64,000 bases of DNA from assembly GCA_029945375.1 (NCBI GenBank), contig CM057061.1, positions 1,798,001 through 1,862,000 of the forward strand. The letters are read 5' to 3'. This document shows positions 20,494 through 32,939 of this stretch, in pieces (the first letter of the stretch is position 1; every line of letters starts with the position of its first letter). This DNA comes from Agaricus subrufescens. Taxonomy: Eukaryota; Basidiomycota; Agaricomycetes; Agaricales; Agaricaceae. A model generated the notes under the pieces. It saw nothing but the letters and a program-made list of their open reading frames with translations, ran no database searches and was not told the origin of the DNA. The position numbers were made by a program, and so were the translations under genes.

Positions 20494-22678
20494 TCACCGA
20501 ACAGGACGTCCAGTAATACCCAGCTCGTAATAGTCTCCTGCCCGACTGACCTCTTTCGCTCCTGCCATATCGATATGAGCCCATTTCAGTGTAGCGGGTT
20601 TACCATCCTTCGATTCACAGCCTTCTGCAAAGGCTTTGATGAATAAAGCTGCAGTAATGCTGCCAGCGGGACGACCCCCAGACTGTCGGGGCAAGCTCGT
20701 CACGATAACTGTTACAACACAGATACAAGGATAGACATACGTTTTGGAGATCTGCGTTACAGGTCTCGATTTGAGGAAGGTAGTTATCATCGAGGGGCAT
20801 ACGCCAAAAACGATCATATTCATGTTCCCCGGCTAGATGGAGTTGCTCCCAAAGTTCATCTGAAGACTAGAATGTTGGTTAGGATTCTTTCCCGTGGCTT
20901 CCAGGATGCTGCACTTACAGAGAAGACGCCAGCATAAACCTCGCCGAGGGCAATTTTTATTGCACTGTCACCAATGATTCAGCGAAGTGCCCGGGGAAGA
21001 GAATCGTGATACTCACCCGGTTAGCGTCGCAACGTCAATCAGCGTATGAGGTTTGTATTCCGTTATGGTGTAATAAACGGCGTCTGATATAGCAAGCCTT
21101 GAAGATGGGTTTACGAGTAATAGATTCGAAACGTACCAGCGAGAACAAGGCGCCCCTCGGCATCCGTGTTGTCTATCTCTACAGACTTTCCATTCATAGC
21201 ATAGACACTGGAAAGGTGATGAATGCGGGAATAAAGATGTGAAGGATGGATCAATACATGTCACCCGGTTTAGTAGCGCTGGGCCCCGGCATATTCTCAG
21301 TCAGCGGAGTCACAACTACCAAATTGATACTTAAGAGGAATCAGTTAAAAGATCCAACTGCAGTAAAGAAGATGCATATACGGCACTTGGAGCTTAGCAA
21401 TGGCCCAAGCAGCGGACGAAACAGTTGCGGCACCACCTAAGTTCGACTTCTTCGAAAGAAAGATAAAGCGAATTCAACGAAACTTACCCATATCCGCTCG
21501 CATGGATTTCATGCCCTAACGTACGTCTTTAGAAGTGTCGTGGGAGAAAAGTGAGATAAACAAACCAGCGGAGGTTTCAAACTGATACCTCCAGAATCGA
21601 ATGTAATACCCTTCCCTACGAACGCTAGCGGCTGAGTAGAGTTTCCAGCACCTTTGTAATGACTAACAAAAGTCGGGTCAAGAGAGACAGGTCAGGGGGA
21701 AAAACTGTGAGCCTACATCTCTAGAATTTTCGCCGGCTCGGAAGTCCCATGGGTTACCGAAAGGAAAGTATTCTGTTGATTAATTATTAATTATTATATG
21801 AACCTTTTGCAAGGCATGAATTAAACGTGCCATGTTCCTCTCTCGAGCCCATGCTGATCTCCGTTAGTACGATTCAGACGAGTTGATGAAATTTCGAACC
21901 TGTATCACGAACAAAAATATCTACGTTCGGAATATCTTGAAATTCCTTCTTGATATGTTCCGAAAAGCTCTGCGCGGCCCTGTGAGAATGAGATAGCCGG
22001 GTATTTGCAACAGAACGCATACAGTGGGTGTCATCATATTGGCTGGAAGTTCCATAAACTAGTAACATTATTAACATTAAACTGTCACAGACACGAGAAC
22101 GCGACAATAGCCACATACAGTACGAGCCAAATTCTGCGCTTGTGCATAGATACAACCAGTCTTCCATTCATCAGACTCCTCCAGAGGTTTGATCTTCAGC
22201 TTTTCCGGAATTGGGGTTACATTATTAGGGTTGAAGCGCGAGGGAGGTGATGTCTTCAATGTGAATTTATACAAAGAAAGATGCGCAGCAACAGCTGAGC
22301 CGAAGAGGTCAGCAAATGATCTGAATGAGGGCAATGGGCCTGCTGATATGTACCTGCAGCGTGAGGGTCAAGAGATGCATCCACGAGGACTTCGGTGAGC
22401 CCGTCGAACGCCTTCAAACTTTTGATACCAGCACCGACAGCTTTTCGGACGAGTTCTCTTCTCTCGTCTCCCTTTTTTTGCGTAAACTTGTCTCCCAAGG
22501 AAGCAATAGTGGTAGTGTATCCAGATGGTGCTTCGAAGAACGTCCTGGTTGTGCCGACTCTGGGTGTCTTGTCGCCAGAGGGTGTATTTTTCCACAGTTC
22601 TTGTGGAGAGACGCCATTGATGTTCTTTGGCTGACCGGATGGATCAAAGGGTAGCAGAAGACCTTGTGTGCTCGCCAT
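20494..22678 (-). CDS. M17 leucyl aminopeptidase, copy A
   Basis: Multi-exon gene from ATG 22678 to a TGA at 20494-20496, cut by about nine or ten short introns (exon 1 is 22678-22354). Conserved M17 blocks occur in order: N-terminal [52 protein letters not shown]; a core with [12 protein letters not shown] (near 21600) and MRADMG (near 21500); the signature [11 protein letters not shown] (near 21180); [14 protein letters not shown] (near 21040); [19 protein letters not shown]; and [30 protein letters not shown] at the end. M17 enzymes are cytosolic hexameric two-metal peptidases that remove N-terminal residues, mainly leucine; the metal-binding Lys, Asp and Glu motifs are all visible. I found exon joins by homology and did not verify each boundary. 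The gene appears intact. Confidence 0.8.
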
Positions 22679-23104
22679 GGTTCCGGTGATGACAGAGAGC
22701 TATGGACGTTATCGAGACGTGTGAACCATTGTTCATGCCTGTGACCTTGTCAATGGTGCAGCTCTGATTGGCTGGATCTGTCTTCGTAGTCGCATGAGCA
22801 AATGGGAATTTCCACAGCGATTCTCGGCAGGATGACAAAATGCTGCTGTCCGCCGATTGGCCAATCAACACACCGCTGATCAAAGAGGCCGACGCGACAT
22901 CGCGCCACCACGGACCAGTCACGTTCTCGCATTGTCACACATACCATCAGCACTTGTGACATGGCTTACATTGGGGCGAATCGAGAAGATTGTAAGCTTG
23001 TTTCAGGAGTCTCACCCAGTTCCTTGTACGAGAACCAAAAACTCGATTCATTATGGTATTTGACGCTCATATAGCTTTCTCAACTACCAATCCCCTGTGA
23101 TCAA
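22679..23104. other. Upstream region of aminopeptidase A
   Basis: Non-coding by inspection; probable promoter of the aminopeptidase gene on the minus strand. It ends where the truncated 7-TM copy 4 loses similarity. Confidence 0.5.
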
Positions 23105-23790
23105 CTCCATGACTTGTAGAGCGCCCGCCCTTAAGAAGGTAACACGATATAGCGGGTATTGATACGACACCCTCGATGACGATAGTAACAATCAATAATG
23201 CATCAAAGTCGAAACTTAACGGGTCTGCTGTACGCCGAATGACGACCTGGACTACGCCATAAATACCGCCAATAACAATTATTGGGCTAACCGCAAATGC
23301 GGAGACGCTGATGACCTTGGAAGGAAGGTAAGAGCCAAATAATTACTACTGCTCAATGCTCAACATACCTGGTCTCGTATTCCCGCGCCAGAGAGTCTGG
23401 AACGGGTCCACAAAGACGAAACTGCGACATCCAAGCTTGGCACGAGGAGACTGAAAACGTGGGATGCAAGATTCAGATTCGCTATTGTAACCTCATCTTC
23501 GACTGACGTTAAAGTTGCCGCTATAACATCCTCAGCAACGCCTAGCAAAAGAATAGCTGCCAACAATAAACCATCCAGAAGTGTTTTGAAAGTGAACAGG
23601 GGTTCCCGAGGGTTCAGCTGTATTCTTTGACGGTATGCAACAATGGAAAGGAAAGTAGAGTAGAATAGAACAAGGGAAAATTGGCTGGTGAAAGCAACCC
23701 CAATCGTGAAGGTAGCTGGTAAAACAAAGGTGTCACCCAAAGAGGCAATATATACAGCATAAAGGACATTGTTGATGAGGTATGTGGTCG
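23105..23790 (-). pseudogene. Truncated 7-TM family copy 4
   Basis: Similarity to the 7-TM family covers only the middle and most of exon 2. Exon-1 remnant from about 23790 reads ..LINNVLYAVYIASLGDTFVLPATFTIG.. through RQRIQLNPRE and ..LLAAILLLGVAEDVIA.. to RLSGAGIRDQ near 23375; exon 2 (about 23320-23140) reads ..AVSPIIVIGGIYGVV..LLIVTIVIEGVVSIPA.. and then diverges. The signal peptide, the first two spans and the normal C-terminus are missing, so this is a fragment truncated at both ends. It sits between the two aminopeptidase genes, suggesting that a 7-TM/aminopeptidase unit was duplicated and then eroded. Confidence 0.7.
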
Positions 23791-24830
23791 TAGCTCATTG
23801 TCTCGTATGGTCCGCTGTGAACAATTCTACCTGGCAGAGCTATTGATGCTCAACAACATATATATCAGAAAGGGTATCAGAAAGGGAGAGAGAATATTTG
23901 TTTCTTGGGATAATACGGGAACGACGTTTGGTGGAAGTTTATTTATCAGGATTAACAAATTGAATTGCCTGTGAAGGCTGTGTCGCCAAACACTAGGAGT
24001 TGCCCAACGAAAGCGAAGAAAGAATAATTCCCAGTTTGTCACCACCCAATTTGATGGACATGACTCAGTGGAACCAGGGGACTATTACCTGATCGGAGAG
24101 AAAGCAAGGACTGGGAACGGCGAATGAAACGGAAGACTCTTCGAGGCCGGAATCACCTTGAGGCGCCATGTACCGTTGTGCTCGGGAAGACATAAGGACA
24201 TTTCTGACAGCCTTCATCTGTTGCGAAGTGTCGAAAATAATGCCCATGCGGTGCACTTCTTTATTTTCGAACGTTACTGCTTCACCTATCTGCATCGGTG
24301 TCATCAATCTTATGACACTGATCGGCCAGTGTGTCCTCGTCTGTTAACAAGTGTAGTATTCTTATGACTCAGGCAGACCGAGTAGCGAGCGAAAGTTCCG
24401 CGGACTTGCCTCACTCGCTCTACAACTTGTAAGTCGAAAAGTCGGAGGAGCTCAAGAAGCCAGAGAAGGATTTCAAATGTAACGGGATGACCCAGAGCCC
24501 ATCAACAGTCAAGAAACGCCTGGTAAGTGTTCAAATTACAGTGACATGTCATATTTCTACCTCGTGGTCTAGAGCTGAGCTCTCACTCCCACAGAACCAA
24601 AGTACAATGATAGTTTATTCGGGAGTAGGCTGTTGTTGTCAAACATTTGAACCGGTAAAAGTACCAAAAACCTGTATTCGACAGCCGCTTCACCGTCTTT
24701 GATTACAACTTCAAATGTCCACCATTCATTATCGTGGAATTGTAAGGTTGTGAATGTAAGAAACCAGTGCCCTGAAACATATGTAAACAAGCAAAGATTC
24801 AGCCTGGATTTTCCCCCAAAGAGGTGGTAC
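23791..24830. other. Intergenic between copy 4 fragment and aminopeptidase B
   Basis: No gene supported. The short frames at 24065-24367 and 24569-24910 show no recognised domains; the latter overlaps the 3' end of aminopeptidase B. Confidence 0.45.
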
Positions 24831-26780
24831 TTACCGAACGGGACGCCCAGTGACACCAACTTCATAATAATCTCTAGCACGGGTGGCGTGCGACACTGCT
24901 GCAATATCAATATGAGCCCATTTCAAAGTAGCAGGCTCATCATCCTTGGGTTCACAGCCTTCTACAAACGCTTTGATAAACAAAGCTGCAGTTATGCTTC
25001 CAGCGGGGCGACCACCAGTCTGTTGAGATATCATCACTTCATTACAATATTTTAACATATCATGACGTACGTTTTGGAGGTCAGCATTGCAGGTCTCGAT
25101 TTGAGGAAGGTAATCATCATCAAGAGGCATACGCCAAAAGCGATCATATTCACGTTCCCCAGCAAGACGGAGCTGTTCCCAAAGTTCATCCGAAGACTAA
25201 GGATTCAATCTCGATTTGATTTATAGGATATCCAATAATACTGTTCTCACTGAGAAGACACCGGAGTATACTTCACCGAGGGCGATTCCTATTGCACTAC
25301 GGGAGATGATCAATGATGAAACTTCGCAGAGGATTAGGTGCACATGCTTACCCAGTCAAGGTTGCGACATCGATCAGCGTGTGTGGTTTGTATGCCGTTA
25401 TTACATAATAAATGGCATCTACGTTAGGTGTCAGGAATATTTGACTGAAGAACAACTGAATCCGAGGTGAAGCTTACCAGCGAGAACAAGCCGTCCCTCT
25501 GCGTCCGTGTTGTCTATCTCTACAGACTTCCCGTTCATCGCATAGACACTGAGAGGAGTATTGGTACAAAAGTAGAGACGTGATGAGTGCACGCGTACAT
25601 ATCACCCGGTTTGGTAGCGCTGGGCCCCGGCATGTTCTCAGTCAGCGGAGTCACGACTACTAAGTTTATGCTAAAAAGCGGTCAGTACAAGTGGCAGGCG
25701 ATAATAAACCAGGCGAACATACGGTATCTGAAGCTTAGCAATGGCCCAAGCAGCGGATGAAACGGTGGCGGCTCCGCATAAGTTTGATTCCTTCAAAATA
25801 AAGATCAGGAAGCTTTAACAATCTTACCCATATCTGCTCGCATGGATTTCATGCCCTAAAGCATACAATTAGTTCAAATGCTCAACCAGAGCGCGAGAGG
25901 ATAGACAGACTGGGGCCGGTTTCAGACTGATACCTCCAGAATCAAAAGTAATACCCTTTCCTACAAATGCGACCGGCTGGGCAGATTCACTTGCGGCGCC
26001 TTTGTAGTGGCTTAAGAAGTGTATAAAGAGAGTAAGTTCAAACGTATGGATGGGCAATCTGATCTCACATTTCTAGAATCTTAGCAGGTTCCGAAGTTCC
26101 GTGACTCACTGAAAGGAAGGTGTTCTGTGGGTGTAGTTCAATCTTACAAGTGTGCAACACGATAACAACTAGACATGCCATGTTCTTCTGTTCCGCCCAT
26201 GCTGAGGATGACAGACTCTGTTAGCAAGTTTCTTCGAAAAACGGTGGATTTCAAACCTGAATCACGAACAAAAATCTCTACGTTCGGAATGCCTCGAAAT
26301 TCTTTTTTTATACGTTCAGTAAAAATCTGTACAGTCCTGATGAGCATTTATGGCGGAGGATGCATACCAAGATGCGTACAGTGGGTGTCATCACATTGGC
26401 CGGAAGTTCCATAAGCTACAAACAACTGTCACAAGGCACAAGAAGAAAATAATTGCCACATACAGTACGAGCCAAATTCTGCGCTTGTGCATAGATACAA
26501 CCGGTCGCCCACCCCGCAGACTCCTCCAGAGGTTTGATCTTCAGCTTTTCCGGGATAGGCGTTACGTTATTAGGGCCAAAGCGCGAGGGGGGTGACGTCT
26601 TCAATGTGAATTTATACAAAGAAAGATGCGCAGCAACGGCTAGGTCGAAGAGGTGAGAAAACGGTCTGAACAATTGCGATGGGCTCGCTGATACGTACCT
26701 GCAGCGGGAGGATCAAGAGATGCATCCACGAGGACTTCGGTGAGCCCGTCGAACGCCTTCAGACTCTTGATACCGGCACC

Positions 26781-26794
26781 GACAGCTTTTCGGA
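26781..26794. repeat. Target-site duplication (left) of LINE insertion
   Basis: GACAGCTTTTCGGA, repeated at 28076-28089 directly after the poly(A). In intact aminopeptidase copy A the same string occurs once (near 22436), confirming the target. Confidence 0.85.
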
Positions 26795-28075
26795 AATGCG
26801 CAACATTGTCATATTCACAGGCGCCATAGGTATGGCGAGAGTCCTGATGGATCCGAAACCACACTCGGGTCAGCAGCTGTCTTTGTTCGCTGCCCATAGG
26901 CTTCGGCCCTGGCTTTCCACTTTTGAGGAAGCCAAGGTCACTTTTGTCCATGCCAGGAATCACCTGGGGTGGGGCCTTCCCGGGGTCTCTGCTAAGGACC
27001 TCAAGAATCACCAAGCTTACTATCGCTTTGGCGAGCATGGTATGCCTTGGACTACTTTGGCCTCTGAACGCCGCCGGGTTCAGAAGGCGTGCATGGATGA
27101 GTGGCACCGCCTGTTCCGCTCTCCAGATTTCTGCGGAAATCAGTTTATGGAATTCCACAAGAGCGCTGTGAATCCCAGGAAAGGACTGATGGCCCCCTCC
27201 TACGTTGGCGGTGGGAGCTGGCTATCAAATATCTTGATCAATGAGCCCCGCATGTGTGCGAGGGCCACGAGACTCATCCTGAACCACGGGCCTACTGCCG
27301 AGTACAGGATTCGTTTTAATGTTGGTGATTCTATCACCGCCTACTGCCACTATTGCCGGTCTGGTGCAAACCAGACCCGTGATCACTTACTTAACGAGTG
27401 CGAAGCGCTCGCGCGGGCCAGACGTCAAGAGCGGTTTATGACCCTCACGGAGGTCCTTGTCTACCTCGAAGATAATCCATGGATTTTTTCATTCGAGGAG
27501 CCGCCGGAAGAGATTCATGTGTGGTTTTCACCTGAGTAGGAGAGTGGCTTTTCGGGACACACTGGGTTGGGGTCCCTCTTGAAGGGTGAGTGTTGTAGTT
27601 CCAGGTTCTGCCATTTCTGGGGTCTCGACGGGTGACTGGGGTCTGGGGGCGGTGTCTCGTCGATGCTGCTGGGTTAAGCCGGGTACTCCCCACCTGGCTT
27701 CTGGCGGATAGAACGACTGACACTTATGGGGGGTGAAACCCCGGGATTCTGGGATGATATTCCCTTAGTGGTCTTAGAGGGCGGGCGAAGGGACGAGACC
27801 TCGCCTGGACAGAGGCCTGGTCTGGTGTTCAAGTCCTGATGGGCGTGTCTCTGTCTCGATCCGGGGGAGGAATACCGACCTCATTTTCCTTGCGACCTGC
27901 TGGAGCCCTGCCATGGAGGATGCATAGTTTGAGCTGGAAGGCGGCATGACGTCTTGGGTTTAGGGATTTCTCTCTTTCTCCTTAAATAATTCTATTGCAT
28001 GTATGTAGTAGGACCGGACTGCGATCGGGCGCCGGTATATAAATCATTTGATTTAAAAAAAAAAAAAAAAAAAAA
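26795..28075 (+). mobile_element. 5'-truncated LINE with poly(A) tail
   Basis: Inserted in aminopeptidase copy B. It contains the end of a LINE ORF2: a reading frame to a stop at 27537-27539 with an RNase H-like stretch (HSGQQLSLFAAHRLRPWL..VTFVHARNHLGWG), then a C-terminal Cys/His knuckle (CHYCRSGANQTRDHLLNEC), then about 515 bp of 3' UTR and a run of 21 A (28055-28075). The reverse-transcriptase core is absent, so it arose by truncated reverse transcription. It is flanked by a 14-bp duplication (GACAGCTTTTCGGA). Its 3' end differs from the ORF1-only LINEs at 57-64 kb, so it is a different family. Confidence 0.85.
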
Positions 28076-28318
28076 GACAGCTTTTCGGACGAGTTCTCTT
28101 CTCTCATCTCCCTTTTTCTCCGTAAACTTGTCTCCCAAGGAAGAGACCGTGGTAGTGTGCCCAGGTGGCGCTTCGAAAAATGTCCTGGTTGTGCCGACTT
28201 TGGGTGTCTTGTCGCCAGAGGGTGTATTTTTCCACAGTTCTTGTGGAGAGACACCATTGATGTGATGTGGCTGGCCAGATGGATCAAAGGGTAGTAAAAG
28301 ACCTCGTGAATTCGCCAT

Positions 28319-29160
28319 GATCTTGATAGGAAGTAAGAGGGGAGGGCAAGTTTATCGAAGTTGACACCCATGGAGGAAGCATGTGATCAATGGTATGGTT
28401 CTGATTGGCTCGACTGGTCCTATGATACGGATTTCACGACTGGTGATTGCGCGCGCCAGAAGCGGAAAGTACTCGATCATTAGGAAGGCAGGCTGCCGCT
28501 GAACTGCTGCCCCGTTGACGATCGATTGACCAGTAGTGATCTTGTTCTGTATTGTACAACAAGGGGAGAGACTCGACACCTCTGTAGGCCCGAGCTAAGT
28601 GTATCATAGACCCCACGGGATCATATGTACTAGTAGACGCGGTCAAAAGTTGGGATCTTGGTTGTGGCGAAATATGGATAAAAGATTGTTCAAATCTGGT
28701 CGAGAGAGGAGGGGTCTAGCCATTCTCTATTTGGCTTAGAGCTAGGCCTGGTCCAGAACTAGACGCTGCTGGCATTTTTTTTTTCACGTCAGCATCAACA
28801 ATTTCGTAGAGAGACGAGCAAATTTGCCATCGACAGAACCATCGTGAGCTTCTTAACCGAATATTCATCCTCGAGTAATAACAAAAACAGCAACAATGAT
28901 GATGCTGAAAGTAGTTCATCCACTACGATTCTTCAGAGGAGAAACGAAGCTGGAACAAGACTAAATCTACCCTTGAGCCTTGGCTAACTACCAATCCACT
29001 AAATTAACTTAAATACACTCTGTAACAGCGCAAATCAACTGAAGGTAACCAACAAGCGTGAGTGCTTCTAGGAAGAAGAAAAAGAAGAGAAAAGAAGTCT
29101 CGGCTATCGTTTGTCAACAACAAATATGGGTAAGTAGAAACGAATCAACAGGGGATACAG
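28319..29160. other. Intergenic between aminopeptidase B and 7-TM copy 5
   Basis: Upstream region of aminopeptidase B and 3' flank of 7-TM copy 5. No gene recognised. Confidence 0.5.
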
Positions 29161-30181
29161 TTATACTTTCTTTTCCACAATTCCTTCTTTAGCATCCGCT
29201 TTAGGAGGTTTCGGTGGTGCACCCATGAGGAGACAACACCAAATGGCGGTAATCGAGACAACCCCTTCAATGACAACAGTAGCGATCAAGAGGGCTTCGG
29301 CGTTGAAAAAAGGGCCTGCATTTCGTCGAAGACCGATATTGATTATCCCATAAATACCGCCAATAACAACTATCGGGCTAGCCGCAAAAGTGGAGATATT
29401 GATGATCTTGATAGATGGTAAGCGTTACAAAATGTATATTTGTGCAATCACATACCTTGTCATGGATTCCAGCTTTGGAGAGTCTGGCACGGGCAATCAA
29501 AGAAGATGCCGCGACATCAAGGCTCGCGAGAAGACTGAAAACTTGGTAGGCAACAGAAATGTTTTCTATTGTTATTCCGTCCTCAATCGACCTCGCAGTT
29601 CCAGCTATGGCATCACCGGCAACCCCAAGAATAAGGATAGTCGTCAACAACAAGCCATCCAAGAACGTTTTCAAATTGAATCGTTTCTCTTCGGGGTTCA
29701 GTTGAATCCTTTGACGGTATGAAATGATGGAGAGGAAAGTTGCGTAAAACAGAACTAGCGATAGTTGGCCTGTGAACGCCACTCCAATCTGAAAGTTAGA
29801 CGGGAGGGAAAAGGTTCCGCCAAAGGCAGCAACATAGACTGCGTAAAGGACGTTGTTGGTGAGATAGGCAGCCGTATAAGAGGACAAGAGGGTGCGAAAT
29901 AGCACCCCGACGTCATAGGGCAGAGTCGGTTCCCCCTCGGGTAGCTGGAGACGCTTAAACCGTAGGAGGGAACGTTCCAACTGATAGACAGTGAAAAGGG
30001 CGATGACAAGTGTCAAGGCAAAAACGGCATCCAGAGCCGGAGGAAGACCGAGGTCAGAGCCTCCCCCAGCCACATGTCCCCTTCCGCCACCTCTTCCGCC
30101 ACCTCGACCGAAAACCCCCTCGATGTTGAAGAGTAAATAGAGTAGTAAACAGACAACGCGTCGCGAGGAGAGCATCAGCAT
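29161..30181 (-). CDS. Seven-TM fungal membrane protein, copy 5
   Basis: Exons 30181-29456 and 29406-29161, phase-0 join across a 49-bp GTATGT..ATCAAG intron; 323 aa. Signal-like start (..VVCLLLYLLFNIEGVFGRGG), a shorter Gly-rich linker than in the other copies (GGRGGGRGH), then the family spans: LDAVFALTLVIALFTVYQ; VLFRTLLSSYTAAYLTNNV; FQIGVAFTGQLSLVLFYATFL; LLLTTILILGVAGDAIAG; YQVFSLLASLDVAASSLIA; and exon 2 AASPIVVIGGIYGII and LLIATVVIEGVVSITAIW. The acidic VAED motif of the other copies reads VAGD here. Intact and apparently functional; function unknown. It is closest to copies 3 and 4 by the YRQRIQLNPEE loop. Confidence 0.8.
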
Positions 30182-32258
30182 GGTAGCAAGATGGGGGGGA
30201 CCTAGAAGTCAGACTACAAAGGTTCGTTGGATTTGTATCTGTCTTATACAAGGCACTATTAGCCAAGTGTCAAACTAATGTCATGCAGGGTGAGATACTT
30301 AGCATTTTGTGTCGTTACGGCAGCCATTTACATGAAACTTTATTTGAATAAAGAGCTGATTATCATCTCAATAATCCTCTTGCACCACTGCTACAGTCGC
30401 AATCACGATGTTGACTGAATGCGCCGAAGATGAACTTGACATAACTTTGTGATGGTTGTCAAAGTTTGGCTCTCAAAACAACGACTCACTAAGAAATTGT
30501 CGAACGTTCTCTGCACTTACTTCGGTGTCAATATGAAGGAAAACTCGGGTACGCATTAACACCTACATGGCATGATCGTACCCAGGCTATTCGGTCGCAT
30601 CCTGATGCCTCTTCGAGGCGTATATATTGTTTTTGACACCGATTGGGAGCCTGTACATCTCACGACGCCCCATAACGAGGGACGAGCTATCGACATTCCA
30701 TAACATAGGTATTGAACACAATGAGAAAATCAACGACGATCACCATGGCAAAAGAAGCCCTGAAAGAGAAAATTCTCGTAGATTAAATATCCAGCCTCAG
30801 GCGCAAGCGCAGAATTCTCGTATTGTGAAGGGGTGCCCGCACCAAGGAAAACTCACATAACGTCACAATACAATTGATTTACGTATACCATCAGAGGTGG
30901 AGCTAACAAGGGGAATCCCTGTTCAGACAAAGAAAAACAGGGACTCCATCATCGAGGACTCACTTAAAACTGCAGATGTGGCGAGCTACGAGAAAGCTCT
31001 TCAACACAAAAATAACACACACACACACCCAAAGACTCATCTCACGACATATCTCGTGTTAAATATACATAACTATTCTCTCGAACAAGCCCAGGTGCTT
31101 ATCAAGCGATAGTAACCTCTTAGTTCCGTGAAGCCAAGATTTGGAAGTTGTCCTTATCTAATAAGTTGAGGGAAGTGTTTCTACATTAAGAGCTGACAAG
31201 CAAGACAAAACTCTCGATAGCTCCCTAGTCGTCGCCAGAACGTCTCATAGGGTGCCAGTAGGGAACCTAATTCCGAGGGTGACCAGTGTTTCATTATAAA
31301 AGGAGCATCAATCATACATAGCCTTTCGGAGTTTTCGGTCACATCATTGCTCAAACTAGTCGTTACTTACCATGAGTGCCTTTATGCCTGATATAGCGTC
31401 TTCTTCAGGCTTTATGGAATCAGCTTCATGCTTATTGGATGGTGGCTGCGATTGTCACTGATCAACGTTTTATCCACGCCGCAGAGAGAAGCACGGCTGT
31501 AGGTAAATGAGACTACTGACTGTAAAACACGCCTTTCCTGGTCTCCGTCTAGTATCCGCAGTCGTAGTACGTGTAAGTGAATGGGAGACACGCTTTCTAT
31601 GGGAGAAATTGACAATAACATGCGTGGCCGAAGCTGCTTACGATGAGGGTCCTAAAGTCAGCACCCTGCTTTTGCTTTGAACGTCGGGTACATTGAGTTA
31701 GTACTGAGGCGGCGACCAACTTCATCGCAGCATCCAAGGATCCGTGAAACAATCAAAGCAATCGGGGTGGAATATACCCCTGGCTTCTGGCATTCAGATC
31801 ACCAGGCCTGGGTTACTTTCCTTCTTCACCAAAGTGGGATCTCCTATAGTCCCTGTTGTCCACATTTCGAATGCCTGGGAGGGATACCAGACTGCTGGGC
31901 AACCAAATGTTCCCACGATCGAGCTCTTGTACAACCACGCTCGGCTTTCGAGAATTGAACGAGTTTCGGTCGAAGTCCGCAAGCCCTGTGTTCTTCACGA
32001 TGATTGACTCGGATAGGCACGACACAAAAGCCATGCATAGGCAAAGCAAAGGTTGGTCTACGCAGAAGAGTGTGATTTCATTTACGCGCAGCGAAGGAAG
32101 GCCTGTCCACGAGTGTTCATGCAACTTCCCACATGGGCTCCGGCAGGTATCTACGACACGTATATCTACTTGCGCCTATCTGACAACGGGCATCTGGTCT
32201 CCGCGACTCGCGCACCACCGCATCTCCCCTCGCTGCGTCCCTCTCTCACTCGACACCC
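30182..32258. other. Intergenic with a possible decayed gene at 31.7-32.25 kb
   Basis: 30182-31670 shows no gene. Between 31677 and 32260 several plus-strand frames carry protein-like stretches in different frames (..SPIVPVVHISNAWEGYQTAG.. about 31826-31890 and ..ACPRVFMQLPTWAPAGIYDT.. about 32100-32160), which may be exons or remains of an unrecognised gene just upstream of the next one. I could not assemble a consistent model. Confidence 0.35.
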
Positions 32259-32939
32259 ATGACCGTCAATGAGTTCGGGTATTCACCAGATGCGATCAAA
32301 CAGTACATTGCGACTCAGAAACGTGTCTCGAATTGGGTTAATCACACCGAACAACACGCTCCCAGTGATCCTTTCACCCCGCCAACTCGCCCCTCCTCCC
32401 CATCCAAACCCGACGCCCGATATGGTAATCCACATCCCCGAGATAAGACGAGCTTTTCTGGAGGAAAAAGTCCATTATCCTCTTCTAATGTGGTCCTCGG
32501 GAGCGAATACTGTTCTTCGACTTCTCCCTCCGCCCCTTCTCGGCATACCGAACAGTCCGCTTGCTATACCGAATCTACTCATCACCCTCACCGGAGCGTC
32601 ACAACTCAAACCTCGTCTCATACTTTCGCGTCCCGTCACACTCATAAATCAAGCAAAACTCGTCCCATCGGCGCATATAAAGATCGCATTTCTACAATCC
32701 CATGTTCGAAGCAGAAGGGTTATATGACTAGTGTCAGGGGGGAACGTGGTGGGCCATGTTTAGTTCCCCTTTCGTGGAGAAAGATGGAAGCATGCATAAT
32801 ATTTTCCATCTTCCTCTTGTTTTTTCTATCTTGGTGGGCGACATCTGAAACTTCAGTTGTCGATTCTGCGGGTTCGATCACTCACACACGCTCGAATCCG
32901 AGCTCGGCGACAATTCTGCAGAGGAACGTGGAGAAATAG
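32259..32939 (+). CDS. Small orphan protein, paralog of the 43.4-kb gene
   Basis: A 226-codon open frame starting MTVNEFGYSPDAIKQYIATQ. The N-terminal 50 residues match the gene at 43405: [MT]..E[FY].YSP[DE]A..[QR]Y...QK...[RN]WV..T....P..PF.P, followed by a Ser/Pro/His-rich disordered region. The C-terminal part does not align and includes a hydrophobic stretch (IIFSIFLLFFLSWW), so the real gene may splice out of this frame near 32700 or may be degenerating. No domain recognised. Confidence 0.5.
   Translation: MTVNEFGYSPDAIKQYIATQKRVSNWVNHTEQHAPSDPFTPPTRPSSPSKPDARYGNPHPRDKTSFSGGKSPLSSSNVVLGSEYCSSTSPSAPSRHTEQSACYTESTHHPHRSVTTQTSSHTFASRHTHKSSKTRPIGAYKDRISTIPCSKQKGYMTSVRGERGGPCLVPLSWRKMEACIIFSIFLLFFLSWWATSETSVVDSAGSITHTRSNPSSATILQRNVEK

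Larger units (their letters stand above)
24831..28318 (-). pseudogene. M17 leucyl aminopeptidase, copy B, split by a LINE
   Basis: A second M17 gene runs from ATG 28318 to a TAA at 24831-24833 with the same exon plan as copy A. Exon 1 ([11 protein letters not shown]..; [14 protein letters not shown]) stops at a 1.28-kb insertion (26795-28075) and resumes at 26794 with [17 protein letters not shown]. Downstream, [12 protein letters not shown] (near 25940), MRADMG (near 25840), NTDAEGRL (near 25500), [13 protein letters not shown] (near 25380) and the C-terminal [23 protein letters not shown] are preserved. Because all core motifs survive, the insertion is probably recent. The inserted DNA lies antisense to the gene, so a normal protein is unlikely; a truncated internal start cannot be excluded. 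Confidence 0.75.
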
